NCBI RefSeq assembly: GCF_026250525.1
Contig: NZ_CP111043.1
Coordinates: 2,159,421 to 2,223,420 of the forward strand
Origin: Chondrinema litorale
Lineage (GTDB): Bacteria > Bacteroidota > Bacteroidia > Cytophagales > Flammeovirgaceae
Reading direction: 5' to 3'
DNA: 64,000 bases
The translations under genes were made by a program, and so were the position numbers. Numbering within the stretch: position 1 is the first letter of the stretch; every line of letters starts with the position of its first letter. The notes under the pieces were generated by a model. That model ran no database searches. It was not told the DNA's origin and was given only the letters and a program-made list of their open reading frames with translations. Below are positions 55,135 to 64,000 of this stretch, piece by piece.

Positions 55135-58100
55135 ATGTATCGTCTCCTACTAGCGGTATTTCTCTTTTTTTTAACTTTTATAAGTAATAGCTATGCTGAT
55201 GTTTGGGTATCTGAAATTTTTAGTGATGGTATGGTTTTACAACAAGGTAAAGAAATTACTATTTGGGGTACAGCCGCACCAAGAGAAAAGGTAGCAGTTA
55301 CTTTGAGAGGTAGAAGTGCTATTACCCGCGCAGATAGAAATGGAGAATGGGAAGTAAAAATTCCGCCACTTTCTCCTGGAGGTCCATACATTATGAATAT
55401 TCTGGGCAAAAATCTTATTACAATTAATGAGGTAATGATTGGTGATGTTTGGCTTGTAACCGGCGAACCTTTTGAGAATTTTAATAAGGAGGAAATTTCT
55501 ACCAAAGAAGCAACACAAGATAAACCTGTACATTTTTTCAATATCACTCCCCAAATAGCATTAACGCCTTCAGAAAATATAAAGAGTACGGGTAAATGGC
55601 ATAGTCTACAAAGTATTGATCAAACTGAATTTCAACTTTTTCATGCTTTTGCAGATAGTTTGTATCAACAAAATAATGTTCCTGTTGCTATTATTTATAG
55701 CCAATACAAAGATGCTTCATTAGCTGCATGGATTAACCCTGATACGTTAAGGCAATATAAAGAATATCAGGATACACTTTCGATTATGGAAAAACAGTTC
55801 CTCGGAATTGAAAGGTTTTTATCGGAGAGAAAAGTAGACAATTTTGTTAAGACTTATCCTTCTGTGGTATATAATACCATGGTAAATCCTATAGCTCCAT
55901 ATACCTTAAATGGAATATTTTGGCATCAAAACCAATCTGATATTCAATATGCATTTTATACTCAAAAGCTGCAACAGGATTTGGTAAACTCATTTAGAGC
56001 CAGATGGAATAACCGTAAACTTCCTTTTATTATACTCAATACTAATATTTCATCTTCTTCAAATGATAGTACTGAAAATATTTATAAATCAGAATTTTTA
56101 GAAATACAAAATCACTTATTCACAAAACCTTTAGTTTCAGTTATCAACAAATTAGTAGATAGCTCTGAAAATTCTATATCAGCAATTTTAACTGTTTGTA
56201 ATTCTTTATCTGAAAATAATACTAGTATTTCAAAATCGCCAAAACCAAACTCTTTTAGTATTGAAGGAGAAAAAATGATATTACATTTCTCTGGAGATAA
56301 GTCTTTATTTTTTGATAATAAATATGGCTATGGCAAAGGTTTTAGTATTGCTGGTAGAGATCAGAAGTTTTATTCTGCAAGAGCTTTTGTGAGGAACGAT
56401 TCACTTATAGAAGTATATAGTGATAATGTAAAGCAACCTATTGCAGTAAGATACTCTTTTAATAGTTTCTTAAAAGATGCCAACCTAAAAACTTCAAATG
56501 GATTAAATGCACTCCCATTTAAAACAGACAATTGGCCAGGAGTTACAGATACGAGTAGCTTTCGCACTAAGTGGTTAGATGCTGGCAAGGTTGATACAAT
56601 TGACATGGTAAATAAATACCAACAAACTCTTGCTAATCAGTACCCTCCAAAAGCTAAACCTTTCCCAGAAAACTTAGCCGAATGGGAAAGTCAAAAACCC
56701 TATTATTATGAGAAACTGGTAAACTCATTAGGTTTTTCAAAAAATGAGTGGGAAAACAGAAATGCGATTCAAAGTCTTTATAAAGGACAAAATATTGAGT
56801 TTGAAGATTATACTATCAGGCATGTACTATATCAAAGCCAACCCAGTTTTTGGGTTTCTGCCAATCTTTATGTGCCTAAAAATATTGAATTCCCTAGACC
56901 TGCAATTCTCTATCTAAATGGCCATAGTGGTAATGGCAAGGCAACTGAAAACTATCAGCTAAGTATGATTAGCCTTGTTAAAAAAGGATATGTAGTGATG
57001 AGTATTGATGAAACAGGAGCTGGTGAAAGAAAATACACAAGTCAACATACACCTCAATTTTTTCTAACTGGCCATTCTGATGGAGGCTGGCAAATTTGGG
57101 ATGCATCTAGAGCATTGGACTTTTTGCTATCACAAAAAAATCTGGTAGATAAAGATAGGGTAGGAGTAACTGGTAGATCTGGTGGAGGATTTCAATCTTT
57201 TTATCTCGCTGCTGTTGACAAAAGAGTGAAGGCTGTTGCACCTGTAATGTATGTTTCATCTTTTGAAGGAATGATTGATAGCAACAAAATTCACACCATT
57301 GATAACTACCTTCCAACTATTAGAAAATACATGGAGCAATTTCATGTTTTGGGTTTAATGGCTCCAAATCCTGTTTTTATTGGCTCAGGGCAACAAGATT
57401 TTTTTCCTATAAATGCAACAAAAACTACTGTTGATAAAGCGAAAGAAATTTATCAATTCTATAATGAATCAAAGTACCCTGAACTGAATGTTGTAGATAT
57501 CGGGCATAAAGATACCATTGTACATAGAGAAGCAGTATATGCTTTTTTCAATAAAGTATTTAATGTTGATAATAACTCATCTGAACCACAAATACAGATT
57601 AATTCTGATAGTTTGTTGAATGTAGGTATACCAAGCTATTCTTCTGCAACAACACTAAGTTTAGCAAATAAAGAATTAATAAATTCATCGAGAAAGCATA
57701 ATGCATACATTTCTCTTCCAGAAAGAAGATACAAGTTATTAGAAATACTTGATTTAGATAATTTAAATAACCGATCTCTAGAAATAGGCTACCATTCTAT
57801 AAGTACAGATAAAACTGGAAATAGAACAAATGAAAAATTTCTTATTCAAACAGATTATAGTATTTATCTAAATGCTGAACTTTCATATTTAGATAATGAA
57901 GCTAAGCATTCAGTAGTGATTATCAATAATCCTGAAATTTCTTTAAAAGATTCTTTAATTAAAGCTGGGTTCGCTGTTTTTTCTTTCTCACCCAGAAAAG
58001 GAGAAAATACCTCACATAACACAAGCAGTAATAAGATTGACTACGAATATCTAACTTTTTCGAATAGTATCGTCTTAGGAGAGTCGATGCTTGGTCAAAA

Positions 58101-58566
58101 AGCTTATGATTTTATTAGAGCTGTAGATTTTTTACAGACAAAATCCGATGTAATTGATATTTCAAATATTAATCTCGTAAACCTTGATACTACTTTGAAT
58201 AGTAAAATTGAAATTTTAGCAGCTGCAGCCTTAGACAATAGAATTCAAAAAGTTGCTGTAAATAATGCTTTAATTTCAATTTTACCATCAACAACCGAAT
58301 GGGCTAATTGGAATTATACCACCTACACTCCAAATCTTGCAGGTTTTGGTAATATTCAAGACATTATCTCTTTAATCGCTCCAAGAAAAATTAAGCTATA
58401 TACTCCTAAAAATACCAATGGAAATAACTTAACTAATTATCAATTAATCAATGAAACAAGTAGAAGCAGATATGAATATAGAAAACAAAACGCTACTAAA
58501 AACTTAGATGTCTCTAACCAAGAATATTCAAATGAGCTTCTGCTGGATTTTCTAAGAAATGATTAA
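55135..58566 (+). CDS. large secreted esterase fusion with decayed N-terminal domain
   Basis: 1143 residues. Signal peptide 1-21. Residues 22-320 resemble a sialate O-acetylesterase, but the GQSNM Ser block is GEPFENF (about 110-116) and the GESN block is NQSD (near 265), so this part looks inactive. Residues 500-830 are an alpha/beta hydrolase with nucleophile GRSGGG near 682 and a later GHKD His. The last third (850-1143) resembles another hydrolase without a nucleophile elbow. Its stop overlaps the stop of the agmatine deiminase. Confidence 0.82.
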   Translation: MYRLLLAVFLFFLTFISNSYADVWVSEIFSDGMVLQQGKEITIWGTAAPREKVAVTLRGRSAITRADRNGEWEVKIPPLSPGGPYIMNILGKNLITINEVMIGDVWLVTGEPFENFNKEEISTKEATQDKPVHFFNITPQIALTPSENIKSTGKWHSLQSIDQTEFQLFHAFADSLYQQNNVPVAIIYSQYKDASLAAWINPDTLRQYKEYQDTLSIMEKQFLGIERFLSERKVDNFVKTYPSVVYNTMVNPIAPYTLNGIFWHQNQSDIQYAFYTQKLQQDLVNSFRARWNNRKLPFIILNTNISSSSNDSTENIYKSEFLEIQNHLFTKPLVSVINKLVDSSENSISAILTVCNSLSENNTSISKSPKPNSFSIEGEKMILHFSGDKSLFFDNKYGYGKGFSIAGRDQKFYSARAFVRNDSLIEVYSDNVKQPIAVRYSFNSFLKDANLKTSNGLNALPFKTDNWPGVTDTSSFRTKWLDAGKVDTIDMVNKYQQTLANQYPPKAKPFPENLAEWESQKPYYYEKLVNSLGFSKNEWENRNAIQSLYKGQNIEFEDYTIRHVLYQSQPSFWVSANLYVPKNIEFPRPAILYLNGHSGNGKATENYQLSMISLVKKGYVVMSIDETGAGERKYTSQHTPQFFLTGHSDGGWQIWDASRALDFLLSQKNLVDKDRVGVTGRSGGGFQSFYLAAVDKRVKAVAPVMYVSSFEGMIDSNKIHTIDNYLPTIRKYMEQFHVLGLMAPNPVFIGSGQQDFFPINATKTTVDKAKEIYQFYNESKYPELNVVDIGHKDTIVHREAVYAFFNKVFNVDNNSSEPQIQINSDSLLNVGIPSYSSATTLSLANKELINSSRKHNAYISLPERRYKLLEILDLDNLNNRSLEIGYHSISTDKTGNRTNEKFLIQTDYSIYLNAELSYLDNEAKHSVVIINNPEISLKDSLIKAGFAVFSFSPRKGENTSHNTSSNKIDYEYLTFSNSIVLGESMLGQKAYDFIRAVDFLQTKSDVIDISNINLVNLDTTLNSKIEILAAAALDNRIQKVAVNNALISILPSTTEWANWNYTTYTPNLAGFGNIQDIISLIAPRKIKLYTPKNTNGNNLTNYQLINETSRSRYEYRKQNATKNLDVSNQEYSNELLLDFLRND

Positions 58567-59588
58567 AGTGTGCCTTTATAAAAATTCATAGTGGCACAAT
58601 GCAGAGAACCACCTTGCTTAATAAGTAAAGAGCAATCTACTCCAACTACATCTCTTTCTGTATATATCGTTTTGAATTTTTCTATCGCTTCAGCATCTTG
58701 AGGCACATTATATTGGGGTACTAAAACGGCATTGTTTATTATTAAAAAATTAACATAACTAGCTGGAAGTCTTTTGCCATCGTCATTAAAAACCTTCCCT
58801 ATTTCAAGAGGAATCAAGTTATAAGCTTTTCCTTCTGCATCTCTCAATGTTTCTAGCTCTTGCTTTAAAAGTTGTAGTTCTGTAAAATGCTCGTCATTTT
58901 GATCACTACAAGCTGCATAAAAAATTGTATCTTTTTTTACAAATCTGGCTAGCATATCAACATGAGAATCTGTATCATCTCCAGCTAAAAAACCATGATT
59001 TAAAACAGTAAGCTTTTCTAAGCCTAAAGATTGCTTGATATTATTTATAAGTTCTTCTTTTGGAACAAACTCATTCCTATTTTTTGAAAAAATACAAGAA
59101 GAGGTTGTTAATGCATAACCCTTTCCATCAGAATCAATTGAACCTCCTTCGAATACAAAAGGAATATTTCTATAATCAATTTCCTTTTTAAAAAGCCCCT
59201 TATTAATAAGCTCAGGGTTAATCTGATTGTCAAAGTTTGATGCAAATTTTTGCCCCCATCCATTAAATATAAAATTTAAAAGAATTGGCTTGTCATTTTC
59301 ATAAACAGTTAATAAACCATGATCTCTATTCCAAATATCATTAGATGGTATTTCAAAAAAATAAATATTGAGTTTTTCATCCTTATTAAAATATTTTTCA
59401 ACTTCAGATTGCTCTAAACAAATAATGATAAGCTTTGTATAGCTTATCATTACTTTAGAAATACTCACAAATAAATTTACAACCTCTTCATGATCATCTT
59501 CCCAAATTTCTTTTGAATGTGGCCATGATATTTGAACCGCATCTTGTTCTTCCCATTCTGCAGGAAGCCTGTATATACTATCTTGCAT
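58563..59588 (-). CDS. aguA: agmatine deiminase
   Basis: 341 residues. WNRDHG, EGGSID, HVDMLARF and the C-terminal GGSLHCATMN with catalytic Cys near 331 are all present. It converts agmatine to N-carbamoylputrescine in polyamine formation. Four bases overlap the stop of the convergent esterase gene. The TPR gene lies 6 bp upstream on the same strand, so cotranscription is likely. Confidence 0.92.
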   Translation of the reverse strand: MQDSIYRLPAEWEEQDAVQISWPHSKEIWEDDHEEVVNLFVSISKVMISYTKLIIICLEQSEVEKYFNKDEKLNIYFFEIPSNDIWNRDHGLLTVYENDKPILLNFIFNGWGQKFASNFDNQINPELINKGLFKKEIDYRNIPFVFEGGSIDSDGKGYALTTSSCIFSKNRNEFVPKEELINNIKQSLGLEKLTVLNHGFLAGDDTDSHVDMLARFVKKDTIFYAACSDQNDEHFTELQLLKQELETLRDAEGKAYNLIPLEIGKVFNDDGKRLPASYVNFLIINNAVLVPQYNVPQDAEAIEKFKTIYTERDVVGVDCSLLIKQGGSLHCATMNFYKGTL

Positions 59589-59594
59589 AAAAAA

Positions 59595-60914
59595 TTATTG
59601 CTCTTCTTTACTTTTTTCTTCTTCGGTAATTTCTTCCATTGCCATCATAGAAACAGACTTAAAATTACCATAAGCTGCTCTCTTCAATGATTGTTTTGCA
59701 AGATCATAATTTTTTATCTCTTTGTAAAGAATTGCCAATGCAAATTCAAACTTTGTTTTATGTTCAACATCAAGACCTTGAAAGTCAGTCAGTTTTTGAA
59801 AATCATTAATTGCCTCATTAAAAGACTTTAATTTCATATGCGCCACAGCCTTGATGAATAAAGCATTATAATTTTTAGTATCTAAAGCTAAATATTCATC
59901 AATAATTTTAATTGCATCATCATATTTACCATTATCCAGATATAATTCGGCAAGATCAAATTTTATCTTGAGAAGGCTTTTTTCATCTTCTTCAATGCTT
60001 ATAGCCTTATTATATTTTTCGATTGCTTTAGTCTGATCTGATTCAATCTTAGCTATTTTTCCTAGCATTACATAAGCTTCTGAATAATCATTCTGCATTT
60101 GTAAAGCAATTTTTAATAACTCTTTAGATTTGTCATAATCTTTAATTTGCATGTGTGCAATTGCAGCAGACATATAATATTGAGGACTTAACTTAGCAAT
60201 TTTAGCTGCATAAGGACCAAAGTTAGCATACTTAAAAGCCTCTCTAGATTTTTCGTAATCACCTAATTTATTATAAGCATAACCTAACTCATAATAAAAC
60301 CTTGCAACAACTTTAGGCTCTTTTGAAGTAACTTTAGAAGTAGCTGTAAGCATTGCTTGCTTTGCAGCTTCATAATTTCCCTTGCTATTTTGAATTACTG
60401 CTTCATAATATAAAATAGAAGGATTTTCAGCATCAAGCATTTTAACATCATTTACATGTCTAAGTGCTCGATCATAGTTTTCAGCTTCGAAAAGGATTTT
60501 AATTACAGCTTCTTTGTAAGCTATTCTTTTCTTTAAATCAGTTTCGTATTGAAAAGCTTTATCTAAAGTTTCTTCAACCTTAATGTGTCTATCAAGATTT
60601 TGATAGCATTTTGCCATCATTGTATAAGCAGGTACAAAGTCTTGTTTAAGCTTCGCAGTTTCTTCATAAGCTAAAATTGCATTATCATATTCTTTTAATG
60701 TGAGGTAACACATCCCTTTAGAAAAGGGAAACCTCGGGTTTTCCGGTTCTAATGCAATCGCTCTGTCGTATTCATCAATAGCAGCAATAAAATTATTACT
60801 TTTCCTAAGATGTTCTGCTCTTGCAAATATTTGCATCACATCCTCTTGAGCAAATAATAAAGTATTACTAAAAGCAGAAATGAAAAATATTAAAATTCGC
60901 AATAGCTTTTTCAT
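59595..60914 (-). CDS. exported TPR-repeat protein
   Basis: 439 residues from ATG at 60914 (an upstream ATG at 60929 is possible). Signal peptide (KKLLRILIFFISAFSNTLLFA) followed by about ten TPR units. It probably scaffolds other proteins in the periplasm; no enzymatic motif. 6 bp before aguA. Confidence 0.82.
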   Translation of the reverse strand: MKKLLRILIFFISAFSNTLLFAQEDVMQIFARAEHLRKSNNFIAAIDEYDRAIALEPENPRFPFSKGMCYLTLKEYDNAILAYEETAKLKQDFVPAYTMMAKCYQNLDRHIKVEETLDKAFQYETDLKKRIAYKEAVIKILFEAENYDRALRHVNDVKMLDAENPSILYYEAVIQNSKGNYEAAKQAMLTATSKVTSKEPKVVARFYYELGYAYNKLGDYEKSREAFKYANFGPYAAKIAKLSPQYYMSAAIAHMQIKDYDKSKELLKIALQMQNDYSEAYVMLGKIAKIESDQTKAIEKYNKAISIEEDEKSLLKIKFDLAELYLDNGKYDDAIKIIDEYLALDTKNYNALFIKAVAHMKLKSFNEAINDFQKLTDFQGLDVEHKTKFEFALAILYKEIKNYDLAKQSLKRAAYGNFKSVSMMAMEEITEEEKSKEEQ

Positions 60915-60929
60915 TTGTTGTAAATTCAT

Positions 60930-61423
60930 TTGTTAGCTCCTAAATACATTTGATATAGCCGAAATGTGAATTATATAGGATATTTTATATAGCATTTCGG
61001 ATTTCAATTCTTATTCCATCTATAATTGTTGAATTATTTGGTAATATTTTGTTCAGGTAAGTTTATCTCGGAGATTATCTTTATATGCAATAAAGAATAT
61101 TGTTATTTGTAGAATGTTGAAAACTTCCAGAAAAACGCTAGTTTATTAAAAAACTTATACGAATTAATTAATAGTAGTATTGCAGATATTAATAGGTAAG
61201 ACTATGTTAAACATTGTTATTTGCTCATTAATTAATGTTTACACTTCTATATAATGCTAGATATCTTAAAATTGATTTTTATAAAATATTGATAAGATTT
61301 CCTCAATGTAAGAATTACAGTAACTTTACAGTTAATAATTCTGGTATAATCCAGGCATAAGTTTTAAAAGCAATACTGTTATTTTTGATATTTGACATAA
61401 CTTTGCATAAAATTTAATATTAC
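60930..61423. other. 494-bp intergenic gap before serS
   Basis: AT-rich. A TAACTTTG at 61398-61405 fits the -7 element of the serS promoter, with a very short leader. No gene or strong hairpin seen. Confidence 0.4.
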
Positions 61424-62698
61424 ATGCTAGAAATTCAATTCATCAGGGATAATCCAACATTAGTAATTGAAGGATTAAAGAAAAAGAAGTTTTCTCAAGC
61501 CGAAGAAATGGTTGAAAAAACTTTGGAAACTGACAAAGAGAGAAGACAAACACAGACTCAGCAAGATGAGCTACTGGCAAAAGCTAATAGTTTATCGAAG
61601 CAAATTGGTCAGCTAATGAAGTCGGGAAAAAGGGAAGAAGCTGAGTCCATAAAGCAAGAAAGCTCATCGTATAAGCAAAAAGCTAAGGAACTTACTGAGA
61701 TTCTGAGTCAGAAGGAAAATGAATTGACTTCGCTGTTATATCAAATTCCAAACTTGCCTCATAAGGATGTTCCAGAAGGCAGTAATGCAGATGATAATGT
61801 GGTTATGTATCAAAGTGAAAATATGCCGACTTTATCAGATAGCGCATTACCTCACTGGGAGTTAATCACCAAATATGATATTATTGACTTTGAGTTAGGT
61901 AATAAAATTACTGGTGCAGGCTTTCCTTTTTACAAAGGAAAAGGTGCCAGACTTCAAAGAGCTTTAGTAAACTTCTTTTTAAATGAAGCTTCTGAAGCAG
62001 GGTATACTGAAATTCAACCTCCTGTAGTCGTAAATGAGGCATCAGCTTTAGGTACAGGTCAATTACCAGATAAAGAAGGTCAAATGTACAAGTTGGAAAA
62101 CCATGATTATTACCTTATTCCAACAGCAGAGGTACCATTGACTAATATCTTTAGAGGAGAAATTCTAAATCAACAACAACTGCCAATAAAGATGGCTGGA
62201 TTTACTCCTTGTTTTAGAAGAGAAGCCGGTTCTTGGGGTGCTGATGTTAGAGGTTTAAATCGTTTACATCAATTTGATAAAGTTGAGATTGTACAAGTAA
62301 CTGAACCTTCAGTTTCATATGAAGCACATGCTCAAATGAAAAATCATATTGAGAGCATTATAAAAAAACTAGAATTACCCTATAGAATATTAAATCTTTG
62401 TGGTGGTGATATTAGTTTTAATGCTGCACTTTGCTATGATTTTGAAGTTTACTCAGCAGCTCAAAAAAGATGGTTAGAAGTAAGTTCTGTAAGTAATTTT
62501 GAAACTTTTCAAGCAAATCGCTTAAAGTTAAGATACAGAAATACTGATAAAAAAATACAACTAGCTCATACTCTAAATGGAAGTGCATTAGCATTGCCTA
62601 GAATTTTAGCTGCAATTCTTGAGAATAATCAAACCGAAGATGGAATTGTTATTCCAAAAGTTCTACAAAGTTATTGTGGATTTGAAATTCTCAATTAA
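61424..62698 (+). CDS. serS: seryl-tRNA synthetase
   Basis: 424 residues. N-terminal coiled coil (about 25-110), class II motif 2 (FRREAGSWGADVRGLNRLHQ), the ALGTGQLP element and motif 3 (LNGSALALPRILAAILE) are intact. It attaches serine to tRNA(Ser) and tRNA(Sec). Normal length. Confidence 0.97.
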   Translation: MLEIQFIRDNPTLVIEGLKKKKFSQAEEMVEKTLETDKERRQTQTQQDELLAKANSLSKQIGQLMKSGKREEAESIKQESSSYKQKAKELTEILSQKENELTSLLYQIPNLPHKDVPEGSNADDNVVMYQSENMPTLSDSALPHWELITKYDIIDFELGNKITGAGFPFYKGKGARLQRALVNFFLNEASEAGYTEIQPPVVVNEASALGTGQLPDKEGQMYKLENHDYYLIPTAEVPLTNIFRGEILNQQQLPIKMAGFTPCFRREAGSWGADVRGLNRLHQFDKVEIVQVTEPSVSYEAHAQMKNHIESIIKKLELPYRILNLCGGDISFNAALCYDFEVYSAAQKRWLEVSSVSNFETFQANRLKLRYRNTDKKIQLAHTLNGSALALPRILAAILENNQTEDGIVIPKVLQSYCGFEILN

Positions 62699-62730
62699 TT
62701 AAAAATCTCATACACCCAAAAATAAAATTA

Positions 62731-62768
62731 AAAAAGGCAGTATAAATTTGCTGCCTTTCATTTTTTAT
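62731..62768 (+). terminator. intrinsic terminator after serS
   Basis: AAAGGCAG, a 10-base loop and CTGCCTTT, followed by a T tract at 62761-62766. It separates serS from the tex gene. Confidence 0.82.
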
Positions 62769-62806
62769 TACGGTTAAGTATTACCAAATCAACCTATCTG
62801 TTTAAA

Positions 62807-64000
62807 ATGGATCACTTTTTAAAAATCGCAGAAGAGTTAAAAATAACTTATAAACAAGTAGCTGCTACAGTAAGCTTGTTAGACGAAGGAGCTACTGTTC
62901 CTTTTATATCAAGATATAGAAAAGAAAGAACCGGAAGTCTCGATGAAGTATTTATTACTAATATTAGAGATAGAGTTACTCAGTTACGAGAACTGGATAA
63001 AAGAAAAGAGAGCATTTTAAAAAGTATTGAAGAACAAGGTAAACTCACTGATGAGTTAAAAAAGAAGATAGAAGAAGTAGAAACAATGACTGCTTTAGAA
63101 GATATTTATCTTCCATATAAACCAAAAAGAAGAACTAGGGCAACAATTGCGAAAGAAAAAGGTCTTGAACCTTTAGCCGAATTACTTTTTAAACAAACAG
63201 ATGGAAATATCTTAGCTGAAGCTAAAAAATATATTTCAGTAGAAAAAGAAGTTGGATCTGAAGATGATGCATTGAGTGGTGCCAGAGATATAATTGCTGA
63301 GTGGGTGAACGAAGACCAAACAGCCAGACAAAAAGTTAGGAAGTTGTTTGAAAACGAAGGAGTAATTACATCCAAAGTAATTAAAAATAAAGAAGAAGAA
63401 GGACAAAAATATCGTGATTATTTCGACTGGACCGAACCAGTGAAATCTATTCCATCTCACAGATTACTTGCAATTAGAAGAGGCGAGAAAGAGATGATTC
63501 TTTCTGTAGATATTACTCCGCCAGAAGATTTAGCTATAGATATTCTTGATGAGCAATTTGTTACATCCAAAAATGAAGCTGCTGCTGAAGTTGGGAAAGC
63601 GGTAAAAGATGCTTACAAAAGATTGATGAAGCCTTCGATGGAAACAGAAACAAGGCTCAATACAAAAACACATGCAGATCAAGATGCTATAGATGTATTT
63701 GCTAATAACCTACGCCAATTACTAATGGCTGCACCAATGGGAGAAAAAGCAACGTTGGCAGTCGACCCTGGTTTTAGAACTGGTTGTAAGGTTGTATGTC
63801 TGAGTGCACAAGGAAAACTTCTTGATAAAAGTACCATTTTCCCAAATGAACCTCAGAAAAGGATAATGGAAGCAGGCCTAACAGTAAAAGAGCTTTGTAA
63901 AAAGCATAATGTCGAAGCAATTGCTATCGGAAATGGTACTGCTAGTAGAGAAACTGAAAAGTTTGTTCGCGACCTTGGTCTAAAAGGAGTTCTTATCGTG
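62807..64000 (+). CDS. tex: Tex/YhgF RNA-binding transcription accessory protein, 3'-partial
   Basis: 398 codons to the window edge with no stop. The N-terminus has EGATVPFISRYRKERTGSLD, the Tex signature. YqgF/RNase H-like domain with AVDPGFRTGCK and a later AIAIGNGTASRETE is visible before the edge. The S1 domain is expected beyond. This gene is complete at its 5' end and open at the right edge. Confidence 0.93.
   Translation, partial: MDHFLKIAEELKITYKQVAATVSLLDEGATVPFISRYRKERTGSLDEVFITNIRDRVTQLRELDKRKESILKSIEEQGKLTDELKKKIEEVETMTALEDIYLPYKPKRRTRATIAKEKGLEPLAELLFKQTDGNILAEAKKYISVEKEVGSEDDALSGARDIIAEWVNEDQTARQKVRKLFENEGVITSKVIKNKEEEGQKYRDYFDWTEPVKSIPSHRLLAIRRGEKEMILSVDITPPEDLAIDILDEQFVTSKNEAAAEVGKAVKDAYKRLMKPSMETETRLNTKTHADQDAIDVFANNLRQLLMAAPMGEKATLAVDPGFRTGCKVVCLSAQGKLLDKSTIFPNEPQKRIMEAGLTVKELCKKHNVEAIAIGNGTASRETEKFVRDLGLKGVLIV

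Overview
The window is AT-rich and reads as a chromosome segment of a Bacteroidota bacterium, most likely a Cytophagales-type marine or soil organism. The signs are TAnnTTTG-type -7 promoter elements, Bacteroidota-style phage genes, a Tat-exported Gfo/Idh/MocA oxidoreductase, TPR histidine kinases and Bacteroidota-type insertion sequences. I cannot name the species from the sequence alone.

Layout. (1) 1-669 is the 3' part of a coiled-coil protein gene that is open at the left edge. (2) About 860-28400 is a prophage or phage-derived island. A rightward repressor and tyrosine integrase lie at the right end (26.5-28.4 kb). A leftward early module holds small ORFs, a membrane protein, an RHH protein, a winged-helix protein, an AntA antirepressor and an iteron-like array (26.4-20.0 kb). 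A leftward late module holds a fibre-like protein, S49 protease plus scaffold, major capsid, terminase and portal (19.8-0.9 kb). A lipoprotein serpin sits inside the late module on the opposite strand. No tape measure, sheath, lysin or holin gene is recognisable, so this may be a capsid-forming satellite, a short-tailed phage, or a prophage whose remainder lies to the left of the window. (3) About 28.4-43.1 kb is an accessory region. Single co-oriented genes (SUKH immunity-like, secreted metalloprotease, TIKI/ChaN-like, LRR and others) are separated by eight attC-like inverted repeats with AAC/GTT outer boxes, which looks like an integron cassette array with no integron integrase in view. The array is invaded by a group II intron (33740-38297). 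The intron's RT gene is itself split by an IS21 element with a 6-bp duplication and carries a one-base frameshift. A decayed IS91-type unit and the 5' stub of a second group II intron also lie in the array. (4) 43.1-45.8 kb is an IS pile-up: an ISAs1 element with perfect ends and a 9-bp duplication, then an IS3 element whose reading frames contain five short GC-rich insertions. (5) 45.8-64 kb is mostly ordinary chromosome: a truncated cyclase, two histidine kinases, an alcohol dehydrogenase, a likely small RNA, a B12-binding radical SAM protein, a Gfo/Idh/MocA oxidoreductase, a large esterase fusion, agmatine deiminase, a TPR protein, serS and the start of tex.

How the parts work together. 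Repressor and early region are divergent around a nested dyad that is a good operator candidate. Late operons share a TGTCCTTTT-type box about 27-50 bp before their first genes. In the cassette region each gene ends 8-17 bp from an attC-like site in most cases, so each gene plus site behaves as one unit. Both group II intron 5' ends abut such sites, matching the known preference of some group IIC introns for attC sites. All product calls come from motif recognition by eye, with no database search.
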